The position numbers and the translations under genes are program-made. The notes under the pieces are model-generated. The model worked only from the letters and a program-made list of their open reading frames with translations. It was not told where the DNA came from and ran no database searches. From Kitagawia praeruptora (lineage: Eukaryota > Streptophyta > Magnoliopsida > Apiales > Apiaceae), in NCBI GenBank assembly GCA_037693485.1, contig CM075345.1:81970001-82034000 (forward strand): a stretch of DNA of 64,000 bases, written 5' to 3'. Positions 54,718 through 64,000 of this stretch are shown piece by piece (within the stretch, counting starts at the first letter, position 1; each line of letters starts with the position of its first letter).

Positions 54718-55911
54718 GAATGGGGTGGCTGCCACTGACTCTAATAAGATCTCTGAGATTGTGGCGAAGGAAGGTGTATCCCTTTTTAGCCTAACTGGGT
54801 CAGAAGTGGGAGTTGCAAAGGAGAGTACAGTTAAATCTAATGTTGTACATTGGAAGAAGTTGGGAACGGAGAAGCGCTTGTTGAATTATGCAAAAGTGCT
54901 ACGGCTCTATATTGAATACATGGGATTGGAGGTGCCTACTCTAATGAGGAAGGAGGAGACGGAGATCATATTTGAGGGGAATTTCCTCATTGACATTTCG
55001 GACTGTGGACATGATGAGGAGCTGTGTGTAGCCCTCAACAATGTTATCCAATTGCAACAGTTTACTGCTAAGGAAGGGATCGGAATCCCTTATGAAGGCA
55101 TCCGGTCTGAGCTGCTTGTTAATGAGAAGGGCTACCTTAGGGATGCTCATGCTGCCCTGGAAAATGAAACTAATCTTAATAGTGGTGAGGTAATGAAGGA
55201 TGGGAAGGGCAAGGTTGCTTCTGAGCTGGAGCTTGACATGAAGGACCGTGAGAAGGAGATGGGTTTTGTTCAAATTGATGCTGAGATTGATGAAGCTTTT
55301 GACTACCTGATGTTTGAAGTTGCTGATGCTAGTGGGAACCCTCTTTGGGTTCATGACGCTCTTTTCCTAAATGTTCACATGGCTGCAATTGAGAGCTCGC
55401 ATGGGGGGAAATCTGGTAATGGCTACAGTGCAGGAGCTTGATGGTGATTTGTGCAGGGATGGTGTAGCGAGGGTGCTCATTGGTTACGAGGTGCAGACTC
55501 AAGCTATTGTTGCGGAAGGCGCAGTGCAGAAAAAAATGCAGGACGCTGCTGTGGGGTTTCAGATTAATGGAAACATGGAAGTGCAGGGGCTTGTTCCTGA
55601 TTTTCATGTGGACTTGGTTGGAGCTGGGCATCAAGGGCTAGTGCATGTTCACGCATCTCTACGCAAAGTTGGATGGTCTCTCTGGAGCAGTCATGGGATG
55701 CTGGTATGGGACTCAAAACGGAACCGTTGGAGGCACCAGTTTTTTTATGTTTAATCTAGTATTGTACTATGTTGTTGATTGCTAGTTTATCTAGCATTAT
55801 TGATGCATTTTCCTGTTGTTCCGCTAGGTAGATGTGTTGCTAATCGCGGGGTATGCCCCTAGAGATGTAATCATTTTCCTGTGGTATAAATTTTAATTAG
55901 CAAAAAAAAAA

Positions 55912-56350
55912 TTTTCCGATCAATAGTTCGATTTAAGCTCGATTTTGTTTTAATTGAACATTTTTGCAGATTGGTTGCTCGTCTGTTCTAAAGAAAAGAT
56001 GGATACACTCTTTGTTTCCGAATCAGGGTACTCTTTGTTTTTTATATTTATAAGTTTGAGTCCATATTGGAATTATGAATGACAACTGTTTGGATTGCTT
56101 TTTGTTGGATTCAGACGCTGTACAAAAGAAAGAACCAGATGAAAACAAAGAGCAGGCTACAATACTGAAATTCCTGTTCCTTTAGATAACATACCCTCAT
56201 CTACCGATTTAGAAAGAGCACGAATTGACGAACCAGTATGTTTTTTTAAAATGAAAGTTCAGTTCTATTAGCTAATACTGCTACACTAATACAAAAAAAG
56301 AGTCTCATTTGTTTTTTTTTAAATTATGTTCAATTGTTGAATTTTTTATG
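55912..56350 (+). other. Possible captured gene fragment, unassigned
   Basis: AG- and GT-bounded segments occur, for example after TTTTTGCAG at about 55979 (ATTGGTTGCTCGTCTGTTCT) to a GGGTAC near 56030, and around 56115-56240. This looks like exons of a transduplicated plant gene. I recognise no protein. Confidence 0.3.
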
Positions 56351-57470
56351 TTTTTTTTTGCTAATTAAAATTTTATACCAAGAAGGAACAACTTACACAA
56401 TTCTGGGGGCATACCCCGCAAAATCAACATTCAGACAACAAAGGCAAACAACATTAAGTCATTTTACAATCAACAAACATAGAACTAAGCCTATTACAAA
56501 CTTAATCTGGTGCCTCCACCAATCCTAAATTGAACCCAATACAAGCACTAAGAAAGTGCAACTGAGTAAACTGCACATGGTGATACCTCGTACATATCCA
56601 CCAATAATGGCTTGAAAACCCCTTCGAACTGCTCACTCTAGACTGTCCAGCAGTGCAAAAGCCACATCTAGCTTCATGTAACCAATACCTTCTATTAACT
56701 CCATCAAGACAATGCTTGAAGCCTGAGAAACATCCCATCTCGAAATCATATACGGCAGGGGCACCAATCCTTTCAAAACGACTGAGCCCCACGCCCACAC
56801 CAACTTCAATCGCATCCTTGGAAATTGCTAAAACAATAGAAATTGCTGAGCTAAAACGCAGCAGATCCGCCTCCAATGGCGGTATTCCACCAACAACGTT
56901 GCCTACAACATTACCAGTACAACCATTACCAATAACACCGTTGTAATTTTCAGCAAAACCCTTACCAACAACCTTAACGATAGAGTAATCCACCCCATGA
57001 TTCTCAAAAAGACTACCACTTGTACCATGACAGGTGGTATCCAAGTCAGGAGGAACCCTTCCCAAGATCAAACTGTTACCCAGATGGCTCTCTAGCACCG
57101 ATGAGTGGGGATTTAACATCACTCCCTCATCCTCAACCAGAATAGCATGTTTCTTTGTTGTCGAGAACAAAGTTTTACCTGCGTTCTCAGACCCCACCAT
57201 TTTAGTAATATCAGTCAACACATAACCATCCTTCGTCACCAAATCCATACTCCCCACTACAGTAACAGCAAAATTTTTACCATCCGCCTTAACGGCAGAA
57301 TCCATAGAAGAGTTTGTACCAATAGGACCACTATTCCAAGCATTCAAAACCATAGAAGAGTCCACATCACAAACATTCAAAACCATAGAAGAGTCCGTAT
57401 CGATAGGACCACCCGAATGATTTACCAAATCAGTTGTGTCTTTGGTCAACATACTAGAAGTAACGTCTAA
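56351..57470 (-). mobile_element. Retroposon R22 (type C), 5'-truncated
   Basis: Antisense tail and TCTGGGGGCATACCCCGC at 56351-56418. The coding region is open to its truncated 5' end at about 57470, where R23 adjoins tail-to-end. No TSD found. The C-terminal subtype is the same as R3. Confidence 0.75.
56502..57452 (-). CDS. R22 type C ORF fragment, 316 codons
   Basis: Open from the truncation. Asn/Ser/Gly/Val-rich, with a duplicated DSSMVLNV / DSSMVLNAW segment near the N-terminus, SILGRVPPDLDTT-like polar stretches, then GVGVGLSRFERIGAPAVYDF and a Cys/His/Trp-rich C-terminus (WLHEARCGFCTAG, HYWWICTRYHHVQFTQLHFL) ending LVEAPD-stop. The end matches R3 (FTQLHSLVLELG, LLEAPD). Function unknown. 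Confidence 0.6.
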   Translation of the reverse strand: MLTKDTTDLVNHSGGPIDTDSSMVLNVCDVDSSMVLNAWNSGPIGTNSSMDSAVKADGKNFAVTVVGSMDLVTKDGYVLTDITKMVGSENAGKTLFSTTKKHAILVEDEGVMLNPHSSVLESHLGNSLILGRVPPDLDTTCHGTSGSLFENHGVDYSIVKVVGKGFAENYNGVIGNGCTGNVVGNVVGGIPPLEADLLRFSSAISIVLAISKDAIEVGVGVGLSRFERIGAPAVYDFEMGCFSGFKHCLDGVNRRYWLHEARCGFCTAGQSRVSSSKGFSSHYWWICTRYHHVQFTQLHFLSACIGFNLGLVEAPD

Positions 57471-58876
57471 TTTTTTTTGCTAATTAATTTTTATACCATA
57501 GGAAAATGATTACATCTCTAGGGGCATACCCCGCGATAAATAATACATCTGCCTAACGGAACAACATGGAAAAAACAACAATAAAGCTAGATAAACTAGC
57601 AGTCAACATAACAAGATAAAACTAGAAAACTAGTTTAAACACATTAAATAAAATCTATGCCTGGATCATGAAATAAGAGCAACATCATATCCAAACCAGC
57701 CTTGATCTTCATGCGAACAAGCATCATGCGAATATCCACTTGCAACAAAATGGACCCTCCCCCAAACATGATACACCAACATTCCTGTATGAAGTTATCA
57801 CTAACAACAGAATGGTCCCATCTCCCAGCGTCCTCCTTTCGCATGAAACTGTACGTCATCAACATCACACTAATGTTTCGAAGAAGCGAAACATCAATAA
57901 TCCTAAGCAAAATCTTCCTCCTTGGTTTCCCTGCATGAGTACCAAAGTACCCTACAAAAGCAGCGAGTCTATTAGCAGAATCAAGGCAAACAGTTAAGTT
58001 CCCGAGCAGGAAACTTCCCATGTTATCAACATTCTCAGCTATAGAACTGCACTTCTTCACATAGGTATCTAAAGCATCCTCCACCCATAAAGGGTCTTCA
58101 ACCAATCCCTTCATCTCAAGGACATCATAACAAGCAAATAACCATGTTGCAATGCGCATTGCACACACTCTGTGAACATCCATCTCTACACCTTGCTCCA
58201 TCGCGCCCTCACCATTCAATGTCAAGTAATAACTACAATAACAACAATTAAAATAAGTGTAACCCCCTGGTTCACACCCAAGTATCCTAAGCATACGCCT
58301 CAACATCCTTTATGTCCCTTCCAGAACACAACCGCTACTCCTTAAATACTCAAAGGCTTCATCAATGTCCTTTTCATTCAGCTTGTGACCCACCTCCTCA
58401 TCCATAACCAACTTCTTATTGACCTGACTATCATTAACAATAGTCACTTCTTGATCAATAATAACCTGGACATTATCCTTCCACTTCACTGATTTCTTCA
58501 CAGGTTTGACAACCTCCACATTAAGTGTAGACTTCCTAAGGCAAGCCTTTCGGCAAACCACTAGATTCTCTCTAGGCTAGACCTTTTCACCCAAAATTGG
58601 AAAGTCAATTCCCTCATCCATCAAAGAGGAATTGACTCCCAAATCCACATTAGCACTAACAGAAATGTCAGTTGCTTCCGATGAATCGGACATTTCATTA
58701 TTGAAATCTTTAATTTCAACAACCAAATCGTTAAAAGTAACTTTCTTCTTGGAGTAGTAGATCTTACCTTCAAACGAGCTACACGTCCTAGAAGCAATCC
58801 TAGTTGTGGGAGTGAAGGCCCTCCCCGACACCTCCAGCCCATCTTTGAGACCAGAAGCACCAAACTCCGTACACTA
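57471..58876 (-). mobile_element. Retroposon R23 (B/C chimera, 5'-truncated)
   Basis: Antisense subtype II tail (TTTTATACCATAGGAAAATG, TCTCTAGGGGCATACCCCGC) at 57471. It is nearly identical, in inverted orientation, to 61086-62490 of R24, and its homology stops at 58876. No clean TSD. Confidence 0.85.
57644..58831 (-). pseudogene. R23 chimeric B/C ORF with two stops
   Basis: The first segment (58831-58577) has GRAFTPTTRIASRTCSSFEG and KVTFNDLVVEIKDFNNEMSD, then a stop at GEKV. The next segment VKPVKKSVKWKDNVQV has DIDEAFEYLRSSG and ends in a stop at LEGT. From 58306 the frame is open through GCEPGGYTYFNCCYCSYYLT and the type C half (HRVCAMRIATWLFACYDVLE, SSIAENVDNMGSFLLGNLTV) to 57644. R24 lacks those stops but has its own frameshifts, so each copy is intact where the other is damaged. 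Confidence 0.75.
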
Positions 58877-58887
58877 AATTTGAGGTC

Positions 58888-59046
58888 ATGGATACTGCCC
58901 AGAGTGATGACATGGGGGATGTTATTTATTATGTAAATGACCCTGCCCACATTACTCGAAAGCATAGTCTGGCTGCCTCTAGCAGTGTTCGAGAACTACT
59001 AGAGTGTCCTGTATGCTTAAATGCTATGTACCCTCCCATCCATCTG
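58888..59046 (+). pseudogene. Captured first exon of a SINAT-type RING E3 ligase
   Basis: MDTAQSDDMGDVIYYVNDPA opens an exon that ends SSSVRELLECPVCLNAMYPP, then IHL and a GT donor at 59047. SINA-like ubiquitin ligases have VHELLECPVCxNxMYPPIHQ at exactly this exon end, with the RING completed by the next exon. Here the last codon is CTG rather than CAG, and no second RING exon follows. A gene fragment in CACTA-2. Confidence 0.8.
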
Positions 59047-59933
59047 GTAATTTCTAAAAGCTGAAAGCCTCAACTCTCCCTCTTTTTGTAATTGAATTTT
59101 ACGTTCTATTTCTCTTTATGCAGTATTACAATTACAAACAGCAGGATGGGTAGTTAATTGTGCATGCATATTTATCTTAACATTGTTCCTCTGTGTATCT
59201 CTTCATATATGTTCTAATTGGTATGAATGTATGATTATTATTGGAGAGAGTATATGTGTATATGTTATGTTGTTATTGATATAAATGTAGCAAAAATGTC
59301 CATGGTACATTTCATACAGGGCGAGGATACAGTTATGCAGTGAGTTGAAGGTTGAAGTACCATATGCAATTATATGACGTATATGCTTGTTGGTACCGTA
59401 TTTCACATGCCAACAGGTCATGCTATTCAGTACCATAAATGATCTGGTCAGAAGCTATTCACTAAGGTTTGAAAGATAAAGGACTAACTGCAAACCTAGT
59501 GCCAATGGGAGAATGATTATATGACCAGCTTCCATGATCTATGTGTGTAGTTCATGTTAGTCCACCCCACTGATTTTTTTTGAAAAAATTACTATTTACT
59601 ACTATTGTATTCTTAGATGTTCGTAGGTTAAAACATTAACTCCGTGTGTATCTGTGTGTGTATATTTATAATCATGTGTAGATAGTTCAATGCAGTTTTG
59701 ACTATTAAAGAAGTTGTAGTTGGTACATGATCGGTGAAAATTTTGTATGCGTGCGCTGCTACAAGTTAAAATGTTTTTATAGTGAGCCTGTGACTATAAA
59801 GTAAAACTGTTATACTGCAACAATATTGGCATGAAAGCATTTACGTAAATTACAATATTTTCTAACCAATGGCTTGCAAGTTTCAAATTTTACGAACTAC
59901 ACAAAGTAGAGATGAAGATAAGTTAACATTTAT
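59047..59933. other. Intron-like and intergenic DNA in CACTA-2
   Basis: AT-rich, no ORF with support. It begins as the intron of the SINAT fragment (GTAATTTCTAAAAG). 59100-59900 shows nothing recognisable. Confidence 0.4.
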
Positions 59934-60582
59934 TTACTTTCCATTTGTCAAGGTCAAGCTGAAATCCCACAGTCTGCTGGTTAATCCTGCATCCTTGGCC
60001 AGAGAACTGGTAGCATTGGGTTCAGCTTTGTTGTTGTCCATAAAGTATTCACCACTAAGGCCTTTCACTTGAGGATGCAGTGACACATAGCAAGTAGTTG
60101 CAGCTCCCTGTATTTTATATCAAAATTTCATAGTAACAGGTTCATGTGAATACATATATCAGAACTGCGGAAAAATATTTGAAGGAAATACAGTAAATGA
60201 AATAAGACAGGCTTGAAGGGAAATGAAGGGTTGATATGCTTATTTTCTACTACTCATCTGGAACCCAATAACATACACTTTGTTCTCGAATTCTAATTTA
60301 CACGTAAAGTTAAGCACGAATTACATTACCTGCGGGACATTTTTCAGAAGATACTTTCCGAAAGTATTAAGCACCCCTGTGAATGTGATCAACGATTGCA
60401 GTATTGATATAAAGCAGTTAGTACTTTAAGAAAAACAAAGGTGGTAATAATACCAATAGAGAATGTAGATAGTAAGGCCAAAGGCTTATAGACTTACAGC
60501 CCGTAAGACCAAGGTTACTCGTTATGTTGGTCGCGATGATTCCAGGATGAAGTGAATTTGCAGTAATATTTACTCCTTCCCT
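59934..60582 (-). pseudogene. Captured 3' exons of a TIC32-like short-chain dehydrogenase
   Basis: Three exons on the minus strand with proper splice sites: 60582-60497 (REGVNITANSLHPGIIATNI), 60376-60330 (GVLNTFGKYLLKNVPQ) and 60107-59934 (GAATTCYVSLHPQVKGLSGE, then YFMDNNKAEPNATSSLAKDA, stop at 59934-59936). These are the C-terminal third of an SDR of the TIC32/WW-oxidoreductase-like group (NSLHPG, QGAATTCYVALHP). The NAD-binding and catalytic exons are absent. R24 inserted in the intron just upstream. Confidence 0.8.
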
Positions 60583-60612
60583 CTGATCAAACAGTAACAA
60601 ACAAAACAATGT

Positions 60613-62490
60613 ACTGTGGCATGCGATCTAGAAAAATGAGAGTCATATGCTCTAACTTCTCTCTAACCTCTCTCTAAAAAACCTAGCCGCCACCAAATTC
60701 AAACCTTAATCTAAACCATTTCTTCATCAAATCTTCCCATTAGCCTTCCCAAATTCACCTTCCTCTTCTAATCTTTCACCTCAAACACCATATTTCTTTA
60801 TATATTTATTATATAATTATTAATTTAATGAAGAAGGTTTCTTTTTCGGAGAACCTAGTGATCGTGATTCCTCCCCGTGCACGAGGATCTGAAGTTTGCC
60901 ATCCGGTGGGTAATCCGATTAGGAGTCCGAAGCGGTCTCCTTTTCGGAGAACCTTGTGACTGGGTATCCTTTGGAGGATAATCCGAAGGGTGTGCTTAGG
61001 GTGTGTACACAGAGTGGCTCCTCTCCTGGAAGGGAGAAGATTAAGCCCTTGTTTCAGGTGGCTAAGAGATTGAAGTTTGAGACGGAGTGTACGGAGTTTG
61101 GTGCTTCTGGTCTCAAAGATGGGCTGGAGGTGTCGGGGAGGGCTTTCACTCCCACAACTGGGATTGCTTCTAGGACGTGTAGCTCGTTTGAAGGTAAGAT
61201 CTACTACTCCAAGAAGAAAGTTTCTTTTAACGATTTGGTTGTTGAAATTAAAGATTTCAATAATGAAATGTCCGATTCATCGGAAGCAACTAACATTTCT
61301 GTTAGTGCTAATGTGGATTTGGGGGTCAATTCCTCTTTGATGGATGAGGGAATTGACTTTCCAATTTTGGGTGAAAATGACTGGCCTAGAGAGAATCTAG
61401 TGGTTTGCCGAAAGGCTTGCCTTAGGAAGCCTACATTTAATGTGGAGGTTGTCAAACCTGTGAAGAAATCAGTGAAGTGGAAGGATAATGTCCAGGTTAT
61501 TATTGATCAAGAAGTGACTATTGTTAATGATAGTCAGGTCAATAAGAAGTTGGTTATGGATGAGGAGGTGGGTCACAAGCTGAATGGAAAGGACATTGAT
61601 GAAGCCTTTGAGTATTTAAGGAGTAGCGGTTATGTTCTGGAAGGGACAGAAAGGATGTTGAGGTGTATGCTTAGGATACTTGGGTGTGAACCAGGGGTTA
61701 CACTTATTTTAATTGTTGTTATTGTAGTTATTACTTGACATTGAATGGTGAGGGCGCGATGGAGCAAGGTGTAGAGCTGGATGTTCACAGAGTGTGTGCA
61801 ATGCGCATTGCAACATGGTTATTTGCTTGTTATGATGTCCTTGAGATGAAGGGATTGGTTGAAGACCCTTTATGGGTGGAAGATGCTTTAGATACCTATG
61901 TGAAGAAGTGCAGTTCCATAGCTGAGAATGTTGATAACATGGGAAGTTTCCTGCTCGAGAACTTAACTGTTTGCCTTGATTCTGCTAATAGACTCGCTAC
62001 TTTTGTAGGGTACTTTGGTACTCATGCAGGGAAACCATGGAGAAAGCTTTTGCTTAGGATCGTTGATGTTTCGCTTCTTCGAAACATTAGTGTGATGTTG
62101 ATGACGTACAGTCTCATGCGAAAGGAGGACGCTGGGAGATGGGACCATTCTGTTGTTAGTGATAACTTCAGACAGGAATGCTGGTGTATCATGTTTGGGG
62201 GAGGGTCCATTTTGTTGCAAGTGGATATTCGCATGATGCTTGTTCGCATGAAGATCAAGGCTGGTTTGGATATGATGTTGCTCTTATTTCATAATCCAGG
62301 CATAGATTTTATTTAATGTGTTTAAACTAGTTTTCTAGTTTTATCTTGTTATGTCGACTGCTAGTTTATCTAGCTTTATTGTTGTTTTTTCCTTGTTGTT
62401 CCGTTAGGCAGTTGTATTATTTATCGCGGGGTATGCCCCTAGAGATGTAATCATTTTCCTATGGTATAAAAATTAATTAGCAAAAAAAAA
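60613..62490 (+). mobile_element. Retroposon R24 (B/C chimera, full length)
   Basis: TSD AACAAACAAAACAATGT (17 bp, exact) lies at 60596-60612 and 62491-62507. Family start ATGAGAGTCA at 60636 after 23 extra bases. The leader contains AAACCTAGCCGCCACC. Tail subtype II with poly(A) to 62490. An arm of the inverted repeat with R23. Confidence 0.93.
60828..62316 (+). pseudogene. R24 chimeric B/C ORF with two frameshifts
   Basis: Starts MKKVSFSENLVIVIPPRARG at 60828. A one-base loss in the second KRVSF repeat (reads SPKRSPFRRTL-stop) shifts the frame. 60956-61738 then carries TPTTGIASRTCSSFEGKIYY, KKVSFNDLVVEIKDF, KKSVKWKDNVQVIID and DIDEAFEYLRSSG. A G4 tract near 61695 (G5 in R23) shifts it again. 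61735-62316 is type C (MEQGVELDVHRVCAMRIATW, WRKLLLRIVDVSLLRNISVM). It has neither the EVP domain nor the WRATRGGH tail. Confidence 0.75.
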
Positions 62491-62507
62491 AACAAACAAA
62501 ACAATGT

Positions 62508-62830
62508 TGCATTATATTTTTAAATTAGTTAATAATATTCTTACATTTTCCACTCTATATGACGTCCTTCCCTTAAAACAGACATCAATTTTTTAAATAA
62601 CAGTGGTGGTAGATGGTGATGCAGGACACTGCCTAGAGAAATCAATACCGAAAAACAGGGCATCAAACTTATTTATTTATTATTATCAAGTGTAGATATT
62701 ATGATATTCTGATATTTAGTTTTCTATATTATTAATGCCAACTTGCCAATTTGCATTAATACGGTATCACATAAATTTAGTTTTCTTGTGATAATAATCT
62801 CTATATTGGTTAGATCGGAGAATTCACAGC
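62508..62830. other. Non-coding DNA, no gene seen
   Basis: AT-rich CACTA-2 interior after the R24 TSD; nothing recognised. Confidence 0.4.
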
Positions 62831-62837
62831 TTCTCTG

Positions 62838-63040
62838 TTAATGAAAATATGATGCAAGTTAGCGAAATTTGCGGAAGGACAGCCAGAGACAATGTGGTGC
62901 AAGTCTTGCAAGTTATCTTCTGCTGCAGGCTGAGCTACAGAGTTCAAAAGGTATTCGATAAAGCGGAACCCCTGTATTTAGAAGCTGTAAAAGTACTTGA
63001 AGAATCAATTGCTGGATGCATGTGTGATGTAAGCAATACT
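62838..63040 (+). pseudogene. Captured fragment of a TPR-repeat gene
   Basis: After TTCTGCTGCAG (about 62928) the reading LSYRVQKVFDKAEPLYLEAV, then KVLEES, resembles one tetratricopeptide unit of kinesin-light-chain-like plant proteins. It is lost after about 30 residues (IAGCMCDV). Upstream codons (62850-62930) are uncertain. A short fragment only. Confidence 0.45.
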
Positions 63041-63359
63041 TGGAAGGTTCTAAGCCATATAATGTTGTCAGATGTGCCAATTGTTTTCTGGATAAACCTT
63101 TAATAACTGTGATTGCTGCAGTTCTGGTATCGTTTTTTATTCTGGAAGCATAGTATAAATCAGTATTGTATATATGGAACGAGTGTAGTTAGTTCTAGTA
63201 ATTAAGGTAGTTGATAATTGGTCATGTACTTTGCTTATGCTATTGTAAACATTGGGATGTTTGGTAAATGACAAGTACTTGGTTTTTGTACTAAATCTGT
63301 TTTGGTTTGATTTCAATTTTGGGCTACATATAAAACGATCAGTACATGCTAAAACCTCA

Positions 63360-63744
63360 ACAAGATACATCAGTTATTAAAGCAAAACTGATGTGTCTAA
63401 CTATAATTAACATCACTTTTTCTAAAATAATCGATGTACAAAAAGGTCTATTACATCAAATTTTTTAAAAGAACTGATGTCTACTGTTAGAACATACATC
63501 GGTGTTATGCAAAAAAACTGATGTCTTTAACAATAATTCACATCACTTGTTATTAGTAAAAACGATGTCTATCAGGACATATAACATCGGTTTTGTCATT
63601 GAACTCGATGTTTAAACCGATAATAGACATCGACTAAAAACCGATGCCTAAAGTTTGGACCTTTCTCTACACACGCATAGACATCACCCAGATTTTTTTT
63701 ACAACGGCTAAAAACCGATGTATATTGACATATTTCTAGTAGTG
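63360..63744 (-). repeat. CACTA-2 right subterminal repeats and terminus
   Basis: A dense run of ACATCGGTTT, AACCGATGT and diverged ACATCA/TGATGT modules in both orientations, ending CTAGTAGTG at 63744. No gene. Confidence 0.85.
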
Positions 63745-64000
63745 TTGATTTTGAATCATACGAAGAATGCGAACCATGTCTCATTGGAAAAATGACTAAA
63801 GCTACTTTTACCGGTCAAGGTGAGAGGGCCACCAACGATTGGAATTGATACATAGTGATGTATGTGGTCCAATATGTACGATGGCAAGAGGTGGCTTTTA
63901 TTATTTCATAACCTTTACTGATGATTTTAGTAGATACGGATATGTGTATCTTTTGAAGAACAAATCTGAATCATTATAAGGCTGAAGTTGTAAAGCAATT
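63745..64000 (+). pseudogene. Copia polyprotein fragment: integrase core, runs off the window
   Basis: DFESYEECEPCLIGKMTKAT (the zinc-finger CxxC end of GAG-pre-integrase), then after one frame break IHSDVCGPICTMARGGFYYF and ITFTDDFSRYGYVYLLKNKS, the first part of the Ty1/copia integrase core with its catalytic Asp residues (HSDVCGP and FTDDFSR). An in-frame TGA-like break occurs near 63845 and a stop near 63977, so it is decayed. It continues the segment before 51134. Confidence 0.85.

Larger units (their letters stand above)
51779..55754 (+). pseudogene. R20 chimeric type B/C ORF split by R21
   Basis: Starts MSSKRVSFSENLVTVIP, then PNPKRVSFAVDLVSVIPS and ARVSFAERLVTMIPE repeats, and the acidic block DVDSEDDEVISGLVADLVRR. 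R21 interrupts at about 52525. The frame resumes at 54725 with the EVP domain (YIEYMGLEVPTLMRKEE through VIQLQQFTAKEGIGIP) and QIDAEIDEAFDYLM. Near 55320 it leaves type B and, after a shift near 55370-55440, continues in type C-like sequence (DGDLCRDGVARVLIGYEVQT) to 55754. No WRATRGGH tail. A recombinant between family types. Confidence 0.65.
51715..55911 (+). mobile_element. Retroposon R20 (B/C chimera), holds R21
   Basis: The 5' end is truncated within the leader (CATCTCTAATCCCTCACC at about 51724). The 3' end is tail subtype II (CGCGGGGTATGCCCCTAGAG, TGTAATCATTTTCCTGTGG) with poly(A) to 55911. The TSD is not clear. The N-terminal coding half is type B and the C-terminal part plus 3' UTR is type C. 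Confidence 0.8.
51134..63744. mobile_element. CACTA-2, DNA transposon carrying gene fragments and R20-R24
   Basis: The ends are CACTACAAGAAAATATGG at 51134 and, reversed, CACTACTAGAAATATGTCAA at 63744. TSD TTG lies at 51131-51133 and 63745-63747. Removing the element rejoins the copia reading frame (DKF followed by DFESYEECEPCL). Both ends carry many copies of ACATCGGTTT/AACCGATGT. No transposase is seen. Length 12611 bp, about half of it R elements. Confidence 0.92.

Noticed and set aside
59203..59436. A 77-codon minus ORF (MVLNSMTCWHVKYG)
   Set aside because: It lies in intron-like AT-rich DNA between captured exons, with no splice or homology support.

Overview
This window is nuclear DNA of a flowering plant, almost certainly a eudicot. 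It is AT-rich, contains spliced plant gene fragments (NPH3/BTB, SINAT RING, GBP GTPase, TIC32-like SDR) and is otherwise transposable elements nested inside one another. I see no intact single-copy host gene, tRNA or rRNA. The species cannot be fixed from the sequence.

The dominant content is one retroposon family, called here R1-R24. Full copies start with ATGAGAGTCG, then a CT-rich leader that usually contains AAACCCTAGCCGCC. They end with a GGGGTATGCCCC hairpin, GGTATAAAATTTTAATTAGC and a short poly(A). Many copies are flanked by 9-17 bp target-site duplications (TSDs). A decayed L1-type LINE (27616-32762) ends in the same 3' sequence, so the R elements look like large, protein-coding, non-autonomous partners of that LINE. 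Between the constant ends they carry three kinds of ORF that I cannot assign to a known family. Type A has an EVP-domain and a tail like KKWRATRGGH. Type B has repeated KRVSF motifs, a related EVP domain and the same tail. Type C is a 480-700 residue, Val/Phe/Cys/Trp-rich protein with repeated VFDxLPxR-like motifs. Some copies are B/C chimeras.

Layout. 1-4672: non-coding, LTR-retrotransposon-like (gypsy type, minus strand). 4699-10037: R1 with R2, R3 and R4 nested in it. 10413-24422: a minus-strand LINE remnant split by R5 (which holds R6) and by CACTA-1 (14848-24234, TSD ATA). CACTA-1 holds R7, a 177-bp tandem array and captured pieces of an NPH3 gene and a GBP gene. 24633-27336: R8. 27607-32771: the LINE. 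32772-33640: R9 fragment. 33641-35079: gypsy-like non-coding DNA. 35080-39901: R10 holding R11 and R12. 40965-45230: R13 holding R14. 45445-48685: a minus-strand copia LTR split by R15 (holding R16 and R17). 48855-50740: R18 holding R19. 50745-64000: a copia gag-pol fragment split by CACTA-2 (51134-63744, TSD TTG). CACTA-2 holds R20-R24 and captured exons of SINAT, an SDR and a TPR-like gene.

The LINE probably supplied endonuclease and reverse transcriptase in trans through the shared 3' hairpin. The two CACTA elements show no transposase and act as carriers of gene fragments. Most ORFs are interrupted by later insertions or by one or two frameshifts or stops, but several (R1, R6, R7, R12, R21) are still open over 400-650 codons.
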